DNA of 64,000 bases. It comes from Gardnerella massiliensis. Its GTDB lineage: Bacteria > Actinomycetota > Actinomycetes > Actinomycetales > Bifidobacteriaceae. Position 1 is the stretch's first letter. Each line of letters begins with the position of its first letter. Positions 44,201 to 52,948 of the stretch are shown one piece after another. Where the stretch lies: positions 32,202 to 96,201 of the forward strand of contig NZ_LRTV01000007.1 of NCBI RefSeq assembly GCF_003408845.1, read 5' to 3'. The notes below the pieces were generated by a model. It saw nothing but the letters and a program-made list of their open reading frames with translations. It was not told the DNA's origin and made no database searches. Position numbers and translations under genes: made by a program.

Positions 44201-45999
44201 ATATAGCCGTTATTGTTTTGAGTAGACCACACGTTGCCGCCCACGCCGGTAATTTGTGGCTTAAAATCAAGTTCTGGCGTTGGTCCCCACGAACTAAATA
44301 CAGAAGGACGAAGCGCTTTCGGACTTAGCATTGGAGCAATATCGTTTCCAAAAGAAACCTTTACGCTTCCGCTACCAGCAGTTCCGCTACCAGAATTTTT
44401 AATTGCCTCCGCAATTTTCAAGCCGTCTTCTCGACGAATTGACGCACTAAAGAAAGTAAAATCGTTAACTCCATCCATTCCAAGGAACAGATCCGGATTA
44501 TTGGCTTTGTTATATATCACCACGCCTGAAGCGCCAGCGTTCTTAGCGTTGTCAAACTTCTCTTTATACGTAATTTCGCCGCGCTCAATTAGCACATATT
44601 TTCCAGAAACGTTGCGATTCTTAAAATCACTTACCCTACCCAAGCCAACGTTTACAATCTCATGCTCTTTACTGTCAAACGAACCCGTTGCACACGAGTA
44701 AGCAATAGTATGCTTTCCCTTGCTGTCAACGTAGTAGCCGGAAGGATTCATAACCGTGGAGTTTTCGACCGACGCCACCGTGAACACAGCCGGATACGAT
44801 GCCGGCATTCCCAAAGTGCCATTGTCAAGCTTGCCAAACTCGCTAATATCGTTCCTATCCCACGAGAAGTTAGAACCAAAGTTGCCGGCGGAAACAATCG
44901 GCAGCACCCCCGCTTCCAAAGCCTTTCGCAACGCATACGACGTAGCGTTAGAATTACCGCTAAAACCGTTGCTGGAACCAAGCGAAAGATTAATAACATC
45001 CGCGCCGAGCTTTACGGAATCCTCTATTGCCGCCACAATATCCGCATCTCTAGCAGGACCAGGATTAGGCTTATTAGAAAAGACTTTCATAGCAAGCAAC
45101 TGCGCGTTAGGAGCTGCGCCGTCAATGCGACCCATTTCGCAAGTGCCGTCACTATTGCAACCGTGAGCTGCGGCAATTCCGGCAACGTGCATGCCATGCT
45201 GAATTGAACTTACGTCTTTTACATCGTAATTTTCATCAGCATAATTAAAACCAGCCGGAACTTTTTCATTAAAACCAGCAATAGGACGCAATTTTTCCGC
45301 AGACCGCGCATCATCGTCAATGCGCATATCTTTATGTTTAATATCAATACCGCTATCAATAATGGAAATTACCATGCCACGGCCGTCAAGATTCTTATGC
45401 GCAGCCTTAAACGCCTGCGTTACACCCTGAATCTCATGAATATTTTGCGCACCCGACGCAGAAGACGACGCAGAAGACGACGCGCCTGACGCAGAACCCG
45501 CGTTCGCAAGCGGATAATACAGACGCTCTTTTGCCACGGAAGCAACCTCCGGCTCTTTGCGAAGCGCGTCAATAGCATCCCCCGGAATAGTGGCCTCAAA
45601 ACCGTTCATTAAATACCCAAATTGGCGACGAACCGACAGACCATACTTACTACTCCACCGGTTAATCAGCTGAGTTTGCGCGGATTTATTACTACTTTCA
45701 GCTTGCGCAGAAGGCTTATGCGGCTGCTTTTTCAACGTCACAATAACCGTCACCGGTCGATTCGCAGCTGCCGCATTGTTTGCAGGATTGTTGACTACCG
45801 AGTTAAAGAAGTCCGGATCTATATATTGAGGAGCCTTGCGCTGGGAAGTTGCAGCAGCGCCAGCAATGCCATCACTATCGCTCGCAGCGTTAGCCACATT
45901 CGCCAACGAAACCGACACAAGTAACGTAGCCGCAGCCGCCCCAAACGCCGCCAACCGCATCAAAAAACCTACCACACAATGCGCGCGCTGAGACTTCAT
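41236..45999 (-). CDS. Cell-wall-anchored S8 subtilisin-like protease (paralogue A)
   Basis: Secreted serine protease of 1587 residues, of the lactocepin/C5a-peptidase kind. A signal peptide ends at about NVANA. An I9-like propeptide follows (VTVIVTLKKQPHKPS to about 160). Catalytic residues: Asp215 in ISIIDSGIDIKHKDM, His268 in QHGMHVAGIAA and Ser606 in SGTSMAAPSIAG. A PA domain is inserted between His and Ser, and an Fn3-like domain and Ig-like modules follow (FDNQPPVVTFTAPTKLY). It ends with LAVTG, a hydrophobic segment and a basic tail, i.e. a sortase signal of the LAxTG kind. ATG 45999 follows AAGGAGAG; nine upstream in-frame codons are discounted. A hexanucleotide repeat lies in its promoter region. 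Confidence 0.93.
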   Translation of the reverse strand: MKSQRAHCVVGFLMRLAAFGAAAATLLVSVSLANVANAASDSDGIAGAAATSQRKAPQYIDPDFFNSVVNNPANNAAAANRPVTVIVTLKKQPHKPSAQAESSNKSAQTQLINRWSSKYGLSVRRQFGYLMNGFEATIPGDAIDALRKEPEVASVAKERLYYPLANAGSASGASSSASSSASGAQNIHEIQGVTQAFKAAHKNLDGRGMVISIIDSGIDIKHKDMRIDDDARSAEKLRPIAGFNEKVPAGFNYADENYDVKDVSSIQHGMHVAGIAAAHGCNSDGTCEMGRIDGAAPNAQLLAMKVFSNKPNPGPARDADIVAAIEDSVKLGADVINLSLGSSNGFSGNSNATSYALRKALEAGVLPIVSAGNFGSNFSWDRNDISEFGKLDNGTLGMPASYPAVFTVASVENSTVMNPSGYYVDSKGKHTIAYSCATGSFDSKEHEIVNVGLGRVSDFKNRNVSGKYVLIERGEITYKEKFDNAKNAGASGVVIYNKANNPDLFLGMDGVNDFTFFSASIRREDGLKIAEAIKNSGSGTAGSGSVKVSFGNDIAPMLSPKALRPSVFSSWGPTPELDFKPQITGVGGNVWSTQNNNGYINMSGTSMAAPSIAGFVALMLENYKSSEGKAVSAERVARVRQALMNTAKILTHDGSESSEGEGNNNESDTGVPYAPRQIGAGLVQLNKALATNVIATVKDNSDGKNKAYVSLRELTSGSHSFTVTLRNYGSKAVTYNIPQQRVVNERRTSERKVTTFINTAETLTANATSVTVAPKATATVTFTLNPQYGHDHYIEGWARFKSQTEGQPDLSVPYLGFVGNWNAEPILVKPGENYSSSITMTTSLTSSFHGKTVQVGDGSNGTVVFSPKYMSELKPSLALLRNVELLKYSVLDSKGNLLEEIGEDHYVSRPTLYDLGRPNGLVSYIGYGAFDGKIYNKKSKTPAEKFKALPEGSYIYRVKACITKNRCQVTDMPFTISSSVPKIQVTIDDFIHGTLINLHVKSHSNLSKTLSKPGIRINGSREFMHYDARKACRETHDSSGTTLNCNIPLGSRSKKAGSSIEFVDVYVHDAGFNEAHVKKVLKAGKDGKDGFSSGSQVEADETDASNSADDQSDTFNEYSLYLNNASSYGGYKWRVNGVGSDGKFTVDGGIDVKNVTQVIFTPANRVKNDGSEYANPQSIEATIQHGRWSSNTFKAQLPIHTGVNDFRLVVKNGDQTLLDTPAVFYFDNQPPVVTFTAPTKLYAGRLFTKGNSVKFSGTISDDFAGYTLKISNLIAADNSTEDSKGAITNKQSFERELPVEDGDFVLIQAMGRGDYSGNVISARFPVVVDNTAPTVEFGVKNHEKVDGNKNIVVKAQDANLRSLVVKVDGVKVGEAAHTLNESLLQNMLTQGNPYDIQLSKMNLDKPLQVTVDPKKIASGKHTITVEAVDYAGNVAKDNSIAFERAADTLVSTDIVVGSQGAAGEAGAGGAAGDGSGNGSAGIGVGYALLNDLTYTDGVHENGHAGGSAGSLHAGKEGKSKNDGKSGASNSAAADRKQNGARAKALTSKLAVTGSGVVAAIVTFAVLLISGLTLTTHRSRHARNSSRL

Positions 46000-46062
46000 A
46001 AGTACCTCTCTCCTTAACCGAGGCACACAAGCAACATCCCCAACTCCGCAGCGTCAACGCAT

Positions 46063-46165
46063 AATACCAATGCCAATGCCGATATCAATACCAATATCAA
46101 TACCAACATCGATACCGATACCGATACCAATACCGATACCGATGCCGATATCAATATCAATACCG
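46063..46165. repeat. Hexanucleotide tandem repeat upstream of subtilisin A
   Basis: About 17 consecutive 6-bp units of the type (A/G)AT(A/G)(C/T)C, such as AATACC, GATACC and AATATC, end about 64 bases ahead of the start codon on the minus-strand 5' side. This is where a promoter or 5' leader would lie. No gene is present in 46000-46509. Besides this array the gap holds a second tandem array and a terminator. Confidence 0.9.
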
Positions 46166-46314
46166 AACTGCACTGATACTAATGCGAGCGCAATCGTATG
46201 ATGCCGTCATGCCTCATTAATCTAAACCATTTTACTAGAAGCATCGTCAATTTTTACTAGAAACATCGTCAATTTCGCACAGTCAAAGCGCTCGCGCGAG
46301 CTTAGGTGTTGATA

Positions 46315-46443
46315 TGGAACATTTGCCAGAGAATCTCCGGCATTTGTTGCTGTTTTGGCTGTTTTTTGGAACATTTGCCGGATAATTCCCGGCGTTTGTT
46401 GCTGAATTTGCGTAATTATGGAACATTTGCCGGAGAATTTCCG
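46315..46443 (+). repeat. Palindromic tandem repeat array, three units of 52 bp
   Basis: Units start at 46315, 46367 and 46419 with TGGAACATTTGCC, each followed by a small palindrome of the GCCGGAGA/TCTCCGGC type and a GTTTGTTGCTG stretch. The preceding words GAGCTTA-GTGTTGATA are shared with the larger array at 52631, in the same orientation. The last unit runs into the terminator of subtilisin B. Confidence 0.9.
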
Positions 46444-46490
46444 TTTTGACGGAGCTTGAAATCCCAATGATTTCAAGCTCCGTCAAAACG
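46442..46490 (-). terminator. Long perfect hairpin downstream of subtilisin B
   Basis: A 22-bp uninterrupted stem (CGTTTTGACGGAGC... with its complement) closes over a 5-nt loop, 20 bases after the stop codon. Its core is identical to the hairpin at 6216-6244. The outer CAAAACG/CGTTTTG arms give T-runs in both directions, so it could act on either strand. Confidence 0.8.
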
Positions 46491-46509
46491 CGCGCGTAAT
46501 GCTAGAATA

Positions 46510-49500
46510 CTATCGCTTATTTGCACGAACATGATGTCGGCGACGAACCGTAAATGTCATCATGCCTCCAGCCATAAGCGCTGCGAAAGTAGCAACTGCA
46601 GTAATAATGCCACTACCAGTGACGGCAAGCTTAGAAGTTAAAGATTTCGCACGATTGCGCTTAACCTTGTAGTCAGCAGCAGACGAGCTAGAAGCAGAAG
46701 CAGCGGAAGCAGCATCATTATTCGCCTTTTCGACTCCCCTCTTGTTTAACTTATTGTTATGCACGCCGTCAGTGTAAACGAAATCGTTTAGCAACGCATA
46801 GCCGGTTCCAATTCCAGCAGAATTATTTCCAGCAGACGCGGCTTCGGAAGACTCAGAGCTTTCTGAAGCAGAACCAACACCAGAATCAGCAGCAGCAGAA
46901 CCATGATTCTGCTCATAAGTCAATTTATCTTCAGCAGCAGCTTCATCAAATGCCGTCGCGTCCGCAGAAACAACCCACACATCAGTCCACGCAATCTGAT
47001 TTCCTTGAGCATCAACCAAAAGAATCGAATGCTTTCCTGAATAACCAGCAGGAATCTTTGCATCAAAGCTAGGAACGCCATTATTATCTAAGGTGACTTT
47101 TACGTAGTTCGTTTCTTTATTGTCATCTATTCCATGCAATTGCACAGGCGAAGAATAGATATAAGCATAAGCGTACGCAACGCGCTTATTTTTGAGCTTC
47201 TTTATAAACAAATTCGTAGGCGATTTTGCAGACAAATCCTTCGCAACAAACGTCAATTTCATAGGATTTAACGCGCCCGAGCGAGCAATGTTATTTTCGT
47301 ACTTTCCTACTACGAGATTGCTCTTTAAAGAAGCCTTTAGTTTTGCAGAAGATTTAGGAGCCTCAACAGCAGGAGCACTACTAGTTGGAGGTACCGAATC
47401 CGCATCTGGAATCTTGGAAGACTTAGAGTCACCACCAGATTCCGTATTACCAGAAGCGCCCGGCTTAGACGACTCATTTGGAGTAGTCGGAGTGACAGAC
47501 TTCGGCTTAGGAGTTACAGGATCCGCAGGCTTCGGCTTAGGAGTTACAGGATCTGCAGGCTTAGGAACCACAGGATCCACCGGCTTAGGAGTTACAGGAG
47601 TCACAGGCTTAGGAGTTACAGGAGTCACAGGCTTCGGTGTCACCGGCTTCGGATCCACCGGCTTCGGTGTCACCGGCTTCGGATCCACCGGCTTTTCCTC
47701 CGCAGCTTTAACAGTAAATTTCGCAGAAGTATTCTCAGTTGCCACGTTCCCTGCGTAATCTACTGCTTCAACAGAAATCGTATGCTCACCCGCTGTTAGC
47801 TTGTCAGCTGGCACAGTCACTTGCAAAGGAGCATCCAATCCAGGCTTTGCAAAATTAATCGAATACGGGTCTTGAGTTGTTAAGGTTGACTGCACTGTTG
47901 TTTCGCCCAACTTGTGCTCCTCAGCACCAACTTCATTACCATCAAGCTTCACTTTCAAAGACTTAAGATTTGCATCCTTCGCCTTTACAACAATGCCCTT
48001 TTTCCCATCAATCTTATCGTTGTCTTTCACACCAAGTTCCACATTAGGAACCGTAGTATCAACAACCACAGGGAATCGCGCACTCAACGCATTCTTAACG
48101 TAATTTCCTCGCCCGGAAGCAGTGATAAGCACAAAATCGCCATCTTCAACAGAAAGATCCCTATCAAACTGCTGTTTATTCGTAACTTCACCCTTTGAAT
48201 CTTCGGTAGAATTATCTGCAGCAATAAGATTGTTGATTCTAAGCGTATAGCCAGCGAAATCGTCGCTTATATTTCCGCTAAATTTTACTGTACTTTCTTT
48301 TGTGAAAAGCCTTCCGCCATAAAGTTTTGTTGGTGAAGTGAAAGTTACAGCTGGAGGCTGGTTATCAAAATAGAACACTGCAGGAGTGTCAAGCAATGTA
48401 TTATCACCATTTTTAATAACAAGCCTAAAATCGTTTACGCCAGTATGAATTGGGATTTGCGCAGTAAACCTTTTTTCGCTGCCAAAAAGCAACTTCTTTT
48501 TTACTACTTTAGCCACAATTGGTTCAGGATTGGTGTACCCGGTTCCAGAATCGTTCACGCGATTAGCTTGCGTAAACATAACCTCAGTCGCATCAGAATA
48601 TACTTCGCCCGAAACAGTAAACTTACCGTCCTTCACACTTTCTACTCGCCAATTGTATTTGCCATAAGACATCACATTGTCAAAATAGAAGGAATTTTCG
48701 TCAAAAGTAGTCTCATAATTGTCGTCGTTATAACTACTACCACTTGCGTTTGGCTTAGCTCCGGCAGGCTTAGAAGCACCAGCAGATGCAACAGCACCAG
48801 ACCCATTGTCAAAAGCAACAGTTTTAGTAGTATTATTTCGACCATTGCTTGCAACCAACGTAATCGTAGAATTGTTAGCAGCTGGCTCTATTTTAGTATC
48901 AAATAATCCATTATTTAACTTAACTTTTTCTTCTACAGGCTTAATCTCAAAAGCGCCTTTCGCATTCTTCACATACTTGCTATACATCACAGAAAGCGTA
49001 AGTTTGCTTGAAGAATCATCTTTAGAAGAAACCTTGCCGCTAAGCTTTACAATTCCGTTCGTACCAACAGCAACACTTCCATTGCTATCCGCACTCATAA
49101 CACTAATTTTTGGAGCATCAGAATTGGAAGAGAGGCCTCCAATAATGCCTCCAAAACCACCGCCAGAGCCGCCTATAATATTGTCAAAACCACTGCCAGA
49201 ACTACTCGTATTTTCGATTTTAAATGGAATATCCGTTGTTTGGCACATATCTTTTGTAATGCATGCCTTTATACGGTAAAAATACTTGCCATTTGGAAGT
49301 TTCTTACGTTTTTCGCTAGCATTCTTTGCTTTTTTGTTATAAATAGTTCCGTCAAAAGCACCATACCCAACGAATGCGGAACGACTCTTAGATACTTTTA
49401 AATCATACATCGTAGGCCTGGAAACGTAATGATCCTCGCCTACTTCTTCAAGAAGATTCTTCGATTCGTCCAGAACAGAATACTTAATTAATTGAGCGTT

Positions 49501-52164
49501 ACGCAACAGCGCCAAAGATGGCTTAATCGTGCGCATTCTATTAGGAGAAAACACAGCTGTGCCATTGGTGCCATCTCCAATTTTTACAGTGTTAAAACCA
49601 GATTTGGAGATTAAGGATGTGGTAATTGGAGCGTCAGTGCTGCTATATACTTCACCTGGCTTAAGAAGAATCGGCTCAGCATTCCAGTCTCCCACAAAAC
49701 CAAGGTACGGCACAGCTAAATCAGGCTGACCACTAGTCTTAGATTTAAATGTAGCCCAGCCTTCAATATAGTGATTTGTACCATATTGCGGTTGTAGCGT
49801 GAATGTAACTTGCTTAGTTTCGCCAGCATTAATACTTACTTTAGAATCGCTTGAAATAAGAGATTCATTAGAGTTTATAAATGTTGTGATCTTCTTTCCA
49901 GCTGTAATATTTTCATTCACTATGACTTGCTTAGGGACGTCAAATTCTACAGTTTTTGAACCGTAATTGTGCAATTCAACAGTAAAGTTGTGCGACCCAC
50001 TTTTTAGTTCGCGAAGAGCCACATAAGCTTTCTTCTTACCATCTTTGCTGTCTTTCACAGTTGCAATAACATTAGTTGCAATTGCTTTATCAAGTTGAGC
50101 TAATCCGGCACCAATTTGACGCGGAGCATACGGGACTTTAGTATCGCTTGCGTTACTTGCATCGCTTACACTGCCGTCGTGAGTGAGAATTGTTGCAGTA
50201 TTCATTAACGCTTGCCTTGCCCGAACAACTAATTCAGGCGTACTTGCACTAACATTACTCGACTTATAATTTTCAAGCATTAAAGCAACAAATCCAGCAA
50301 TGCTTGGAGCTGCCATTGACGTTCCAGACATTGTTACGTAGCCGTTATCGTTTTGAGTAGACCACACGTTTCCGCCCACGCCAGTTATTTGTGGCTTAAA
50401 ATCAAGCTCTGGAGTTGGACCCCACGAACTAAAAATAGAAGGACGAAGAGCATTCGGATTGTTGATTGGAGCAATATCGTTTCCAAAAGAAATTTTTACG
50501 CTACCGCTACCAGCAGTTCCGCTACCAGAATTTTTAATTGCCTCCGCAATTTTCAAGCCGTCTTCTCGACGAATTGACGCAATGAAGAAATTAAAACCTT
50601 CAGCACCATCTATTCCAAGGAACAAGTCTGAATTACCTGCTTCATTATAAACAATAACTCCATTAGCACCAGCATTCTTAGCATTTTCAAACTTTTCAGA
50701 ATACTTATTTTCGCCGCGCTCAATTAAAACGTACTTGTCTTTAACGCTAATGCCCTTGCTAGCAAGATTGCGAAAATCACTTACAGTACCATGCCCAGCA
50801 TTTACAATCTCATGCTTTGCATTTTCCGCCTCACCTTTCGGAGCTCTATGCGCGCAAGAGTAAGGAAGCAAATTCTTAGTTCCGTTCTTATCAAAGTAAT
50901 ATCCTGCAGTTTGCATTGTAGAAGAATTTTCCACAGAAGCTACAGTAAAAGCAGATGGATAAGATGCAGGCATTACCAAAGTAGCATCATCTAACTTGCC
51001 GAAATCGTTAATATCATCCTTATACCAAGAGAAGTTTGAAGCAAAGTTGCCGGCGGAAACAATCGGCAGCACCCCCGCTTCCAAAGCCTTACGAAGCGCA
51101 TACGACGTGGCATTAGAATTGCCTCCAAAACCGTTGCTAGAGCCGAGAGATAAGTTAATAACATCCGCACCGAGCTTTACGGAATCCTCTATTGCCGCCA
51201 CAATATCCGCATCTCTAGCAGGACCAGGATGAGGCTTATTAGAAAAGACTTTCATAGCAAGCAACTGCGCGTTAGGAGCAGCACCATCAATGCGACCCAT
51301 CTCGCACTTGCCGTCACTATCGCAACCGTGAGCTGCCGCAATTCCAGCAACATGCATGCCATGCTGAATTGAACTTACGTCTTTTACATCGTAATTTTCG
51401 TCGGCATAATTAAAACCAGCCGGAACTTTTTCGTTAAAACCGGCAATAGGACGCAATTTTTCCGCAGACCGCGCATCATCGTCAATGCGCATATCTTTAT
51501 GTTTAATATCAATACCACTATCGATAATGGAAATTACCATGCCACGGCCGTCGAGACTCTTATGACTAGACTTAAACGCCTTAGTGACGCCCTGAATTTC
51601 GTGAATAGACTTTAAATCATTAAGAGGATAGTACAAACGCTCTTTTTCAACAGACGCAACTTCCGGCTCATCGCGAAGATCGTCAATCTTACTTTCGGGA
51701 AGAGTTGCCTCAAAAGCATTCATCAAATAGCCAAACTGACGGCGAACGCTCATACTATACTTTCCAGCCCAATCTTTAATAAGCTGGTTTTGAGTAGATT
51801 TATTACTATTTTCCGCTTGCTTAGACGGATTACGAGGCTGCTTTTTTAAAGTAACAATAACAGTTACTGGCTTATTAGCTTCTGCGTCAAAACTATTTGC
51901 AAATTGTGCAGAATTACGCGAATTATTAGGTACCGCACTATTATTTGCACTTTCGCTAGCAGCATTCGCCAAGGAAATAGGCATAATCAACGTTGCGAAA
52001 GCAACAATTAACGCCGCTAAACGAGTGAAGAAACTAAGCGAAGTGCGCAAACTAAGCGAACTACACGAGCTACGCGAACTACGCGAACGGACGGATGAGC
52101 TAACGTGAGAGATTGCGGAACTGACTGAAGAACGAATCCAACTCAGCAAACTATTGCACCCCAT
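46510..52164 (-). CDS. Cell-wall-anchored S8 subtilisin-like protease (paralogue B)
   Basis: Secreted serine protease of 1884 residues, a tandem paralogue of subtilisin A. A Ser/Arg-rich leader of about 45 residues precedes the hydrophobic signal segment ending at SLANA. I9-like propeptide, catalytic Asp215 (IIDSGID) and His268 (QHGMHVAG), PA domain, SGTSMAAPS, Fn3-like and Ig-like modules keep the order of A. Unique additions are a Gly-rich insert, a KPVTPKPVDP proline repeat (about 1489-1561), which probably spans the wall, and an extra domain (about 1590-1720) with GYSGKHSILLVDAQGN. It ends LAVTG, a hydrophobic segment and basic residues. AAGGGG supports the ATG. Parts of the catalytic region are nearly identical in DNA to A. 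Confidence 0.93.
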   Translation of the reverse strand: MGCNSLLSWIRSSVSSAISHVSSSVRSRSSRSSCSSLSLRTSLSFFTRLAALIVAFATLIMPISLANAASESANNSAVPNNSRNSAQFANSFDAEANKPVTVIVTLKKQPRNPSKQAENSNKSTQNQLIKDWAGKYSMSVRRQFGYLMNAFEATLPESKIDDLRDEPEVASVEKERLYYPLNDLKSIHEIQGVTKAFKSSHKSLDGRGMVISIIDSGIDIKHKDMRIDDDARSAEKLRPIAGFNEKVPAGFNYADENYDVKDVSSIQHGMHVAGIAAAHGCDSDGKCEMGRIDGAAPNAQLLAMKVFSNKPHPGPARDADIVAAIEDSVKLGADVINLSLGSSNGFGGNSNATSYALRKALEAGVLPIVSAGNFASNFSWYKDDINDFGKLDDATLVMPASYPSAFTVASVENSSTMQTAGYYFDKNGTKNLLPYSCAHRAPKGEAENAKHEIVNAGHGTVSDFRNLASKGISVKDKYVLIERGENKYSEKFENAKNAGANGVIVYNEAGNSDLFLGIDGAEGFNFFIASIRREDGLKIAEAIKNSGSGTAGSGSVKISFGNDIAPINNPNALRPSIFSSWGPTPELDFKPQITGVGGNVWSTQNDNGYVTMSGTSMAAPSIAGFVALMLENYKSSNVSASTPELVVRARQALMNTATILTHDGSVSDASNASDTKVPYAPRQIGAGLAQLDKAIATNVIATVKDSKDGKKKAYVALRELKSGSHNFTVELHNYGSKTVEFDVPKQVIVNENITAGKKITTFINSNESLISSDSKVSINAGETKQVTFTLQPQYGTNHYIEGWATFKSKTSGQPDLAVPYLGFVGDWNAEPILLKPGEVYSSTDAPITTSLISKSGFNTVKIGDGTNGTAVFSPNRMRTIKPSLALLRNAQLIKYSVLDESKNLLEEVGEDHYVSRPTMYDLKVSKSRSAFVGYGAFDGTIYNKKAKNASEKRKKLPNGKYFYRIKACITKDMCQTTDIPFKIENTSSSGSGFDNIIGGSGGGFGGIIGGLSSNSDAPKISVMSADSNGSVAVGTNGIVKLSGKVSSKDDSSSKLTLSVMYSKYVKNAKGAFEIKPVEEKVKLNNGLFDTKIEPAANNSTITLVASNGRNNTTKTVAFDNGSGAVASAGASKPAGAKPNASGSSYNDDNYETTFDENSFYFDNVMSYGKYNWRVESVKDGKFTVSGEVYSDATEVMFTQANRVNDSGTGYTNPEPIVAKVVKKKLLFGSEKRFTAQIPIHTGVNDFRLVIKNGDNTLLDTPAVFYFDNQPPAVTFTSPTKLYGGRLFTKESTVKFSGNISDDFAGYTLRINNLIAADNSTEDSKGEVTNKQQFDRDLSVEDGDFVLITASGRGNYVKNALSARFPVVVDTTVPNVELGVKDNDKIDGKKGIVVKAKDANLKSLKVKLDGNEVGAEEHKLGETTVQSTLTTQDPYSINFAKPGLDAPLQVTVPADKLTAGEHTISVEAVDYAGNVATENTSAKFTVKAAEEKPVDPKPVTPKPVDPKPVTPKPVTPVTPKPVTPVTPKPVDPVVPKPADPVTPKPKPADPVTPKPKSVTPTTPNESSKPGASGNTESGGDSKSSKIPDADSVPPTSSAPAVEAPKSSAKLKASLKSNLVVGKYENNIARSGALNPMKLTFVAKDLSAKSPTNLFIKKLKNKRVAYAYAYIYSSPVQLHGIDDNKETNYVKVTLDNNGVPSFDAKIPAGYSGKHSILLVDAQGNQIAWTDVWVVSADATAFDEAAAEDKLTYEQNHGSAAADSGVGSASESSESSEAASAGNNSAGIGTGYALLNDFVYTDGVHNNKLNKRGVEKANNDAASAASASSSSAADYKVKRNRAKSLTSKLAVTGSGIITAVATFAALMAGGMMTFTVRRRHHVRANKR

Positions 52165-52304
52165 AAAATTATCCCCTTAACAATGGGCATCACAAAAACG
52201 TGTGGTTCCAAGTAATTGCGGTCCCCAAGCCAAAACTGTCTAGTTAAAAACAGATTAACCGAAATTAACTGCGTTAACGATATCATAAAATTGTTGAGTA
52301 CACG

Positions 52305-52610
52305 CGCGACGACCTGCTTGAGCGCATAAAGCGTAGCGCGCGAAAGCAACTCGGAGCGCCGAGCTTGCTCAAGTTGAAAGCACGGTGTGCTTTCAACGCA
52401 AGCGAGGTCTGCCTTCGTCTCGATTGACGAAGGCAGGACAGAATCGTGTGGTGATACTTAGGAACTAGGTTGTGACTGGTGTGCGCTGACGACCTGCTTG
52501 AGCGCAGCATTGTGCGCGCGAAAGCAACTCGGAGCGCCGAGCTTGCTCAAGTTGAAAGCACGGGGTGCTTTCAACTTGAGCAAGCTCAGTAGCGAGCGCG
52601 TCGCAATCCG
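52305..52610 (-). repeat. Structured GC-rich repeats, pair left of the pilus locus
   Basis: Two direct copies (from about 52305 and 52485) contain GACGACCTGCTTGAGCGC, CGAAAGCAACTCGGAGCG, GAGCTTGCTCAAG and a 10-bp stem TTGAAAGCAC-GGT-GTGCTTTCAA. They are separated by a hairpin CTGCCTTCGT/ACGAAGGCAG and about 50 bp of spacer. The whole unit, spacer included, recurs inverted at 63594-63932. The gap 52165-52948 contains only repeats and the subtilisin B promoter region. Confidence 0.85.
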
Positions 52611-52630
52611 CGTGAGCTTAAGTGTTGATA

Positions 52631-52925
52631 TGGAACATTTGCCGGAGATTATTCTCCGGGTTTTGTAGCTGTTTCAGTGAATTTATGGAACATTTGCCGG
52701 AAAATCTCCGGCGTTTGTTGTTGTTTCAGTGAATTTATGGAACATTTGCCGGAGAATCTCCGGCGTTTGTTGTTGTTTTGGTGATTTTATGGAACATTTG
52801 CCGGAGATTATTCTCCGGGTTTTGTAGCTGTTTCGGTGATTTTTTGGAACATTTGCCGGAGAATCTCCGGCGTTTGTTGTTGTTTTGGTGAATTTATGGA
52901 ACATTTGCCGGAGATTATTCTCCGG
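52631..52925 (+). repeat. Palindromic tandem repeat array, six units of 52-55 bp
   Basis: TGGAACATTTGCCGG starts at 52631, 52686, 52738, 52790, 52845 and 52897. Two unit forms alternate imperfectly. A 55-bp form carries GCCGGAGATTATTCTCCGG and a 52-bp form carries GCCGGAGAATCTCCGGC, giving the order 55-52-52-55-52 plus a final part. Each palindrome can form a hairpin. The array ends beside the sortase stop codon. The whole sequence, including spacers, is conserved between units. Confidence 0.92.
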
Positions 52926-52948
52926 CCTTCGCGCGCGCAATGCTGCGC

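Noticed and set aside
47192..47758. Plus-strand ORF encoding Gly/Val/Thr repeats
   Set aside because: It is the antisense of the proline-repeat region of subtilisin B.
52631..52925. Possible CRISPR array
   Set aside because: The units are contiguous and the supposed spacers are themselves conserved between units. No cas genes are nearby, so this is a palindromic tandem repeat.
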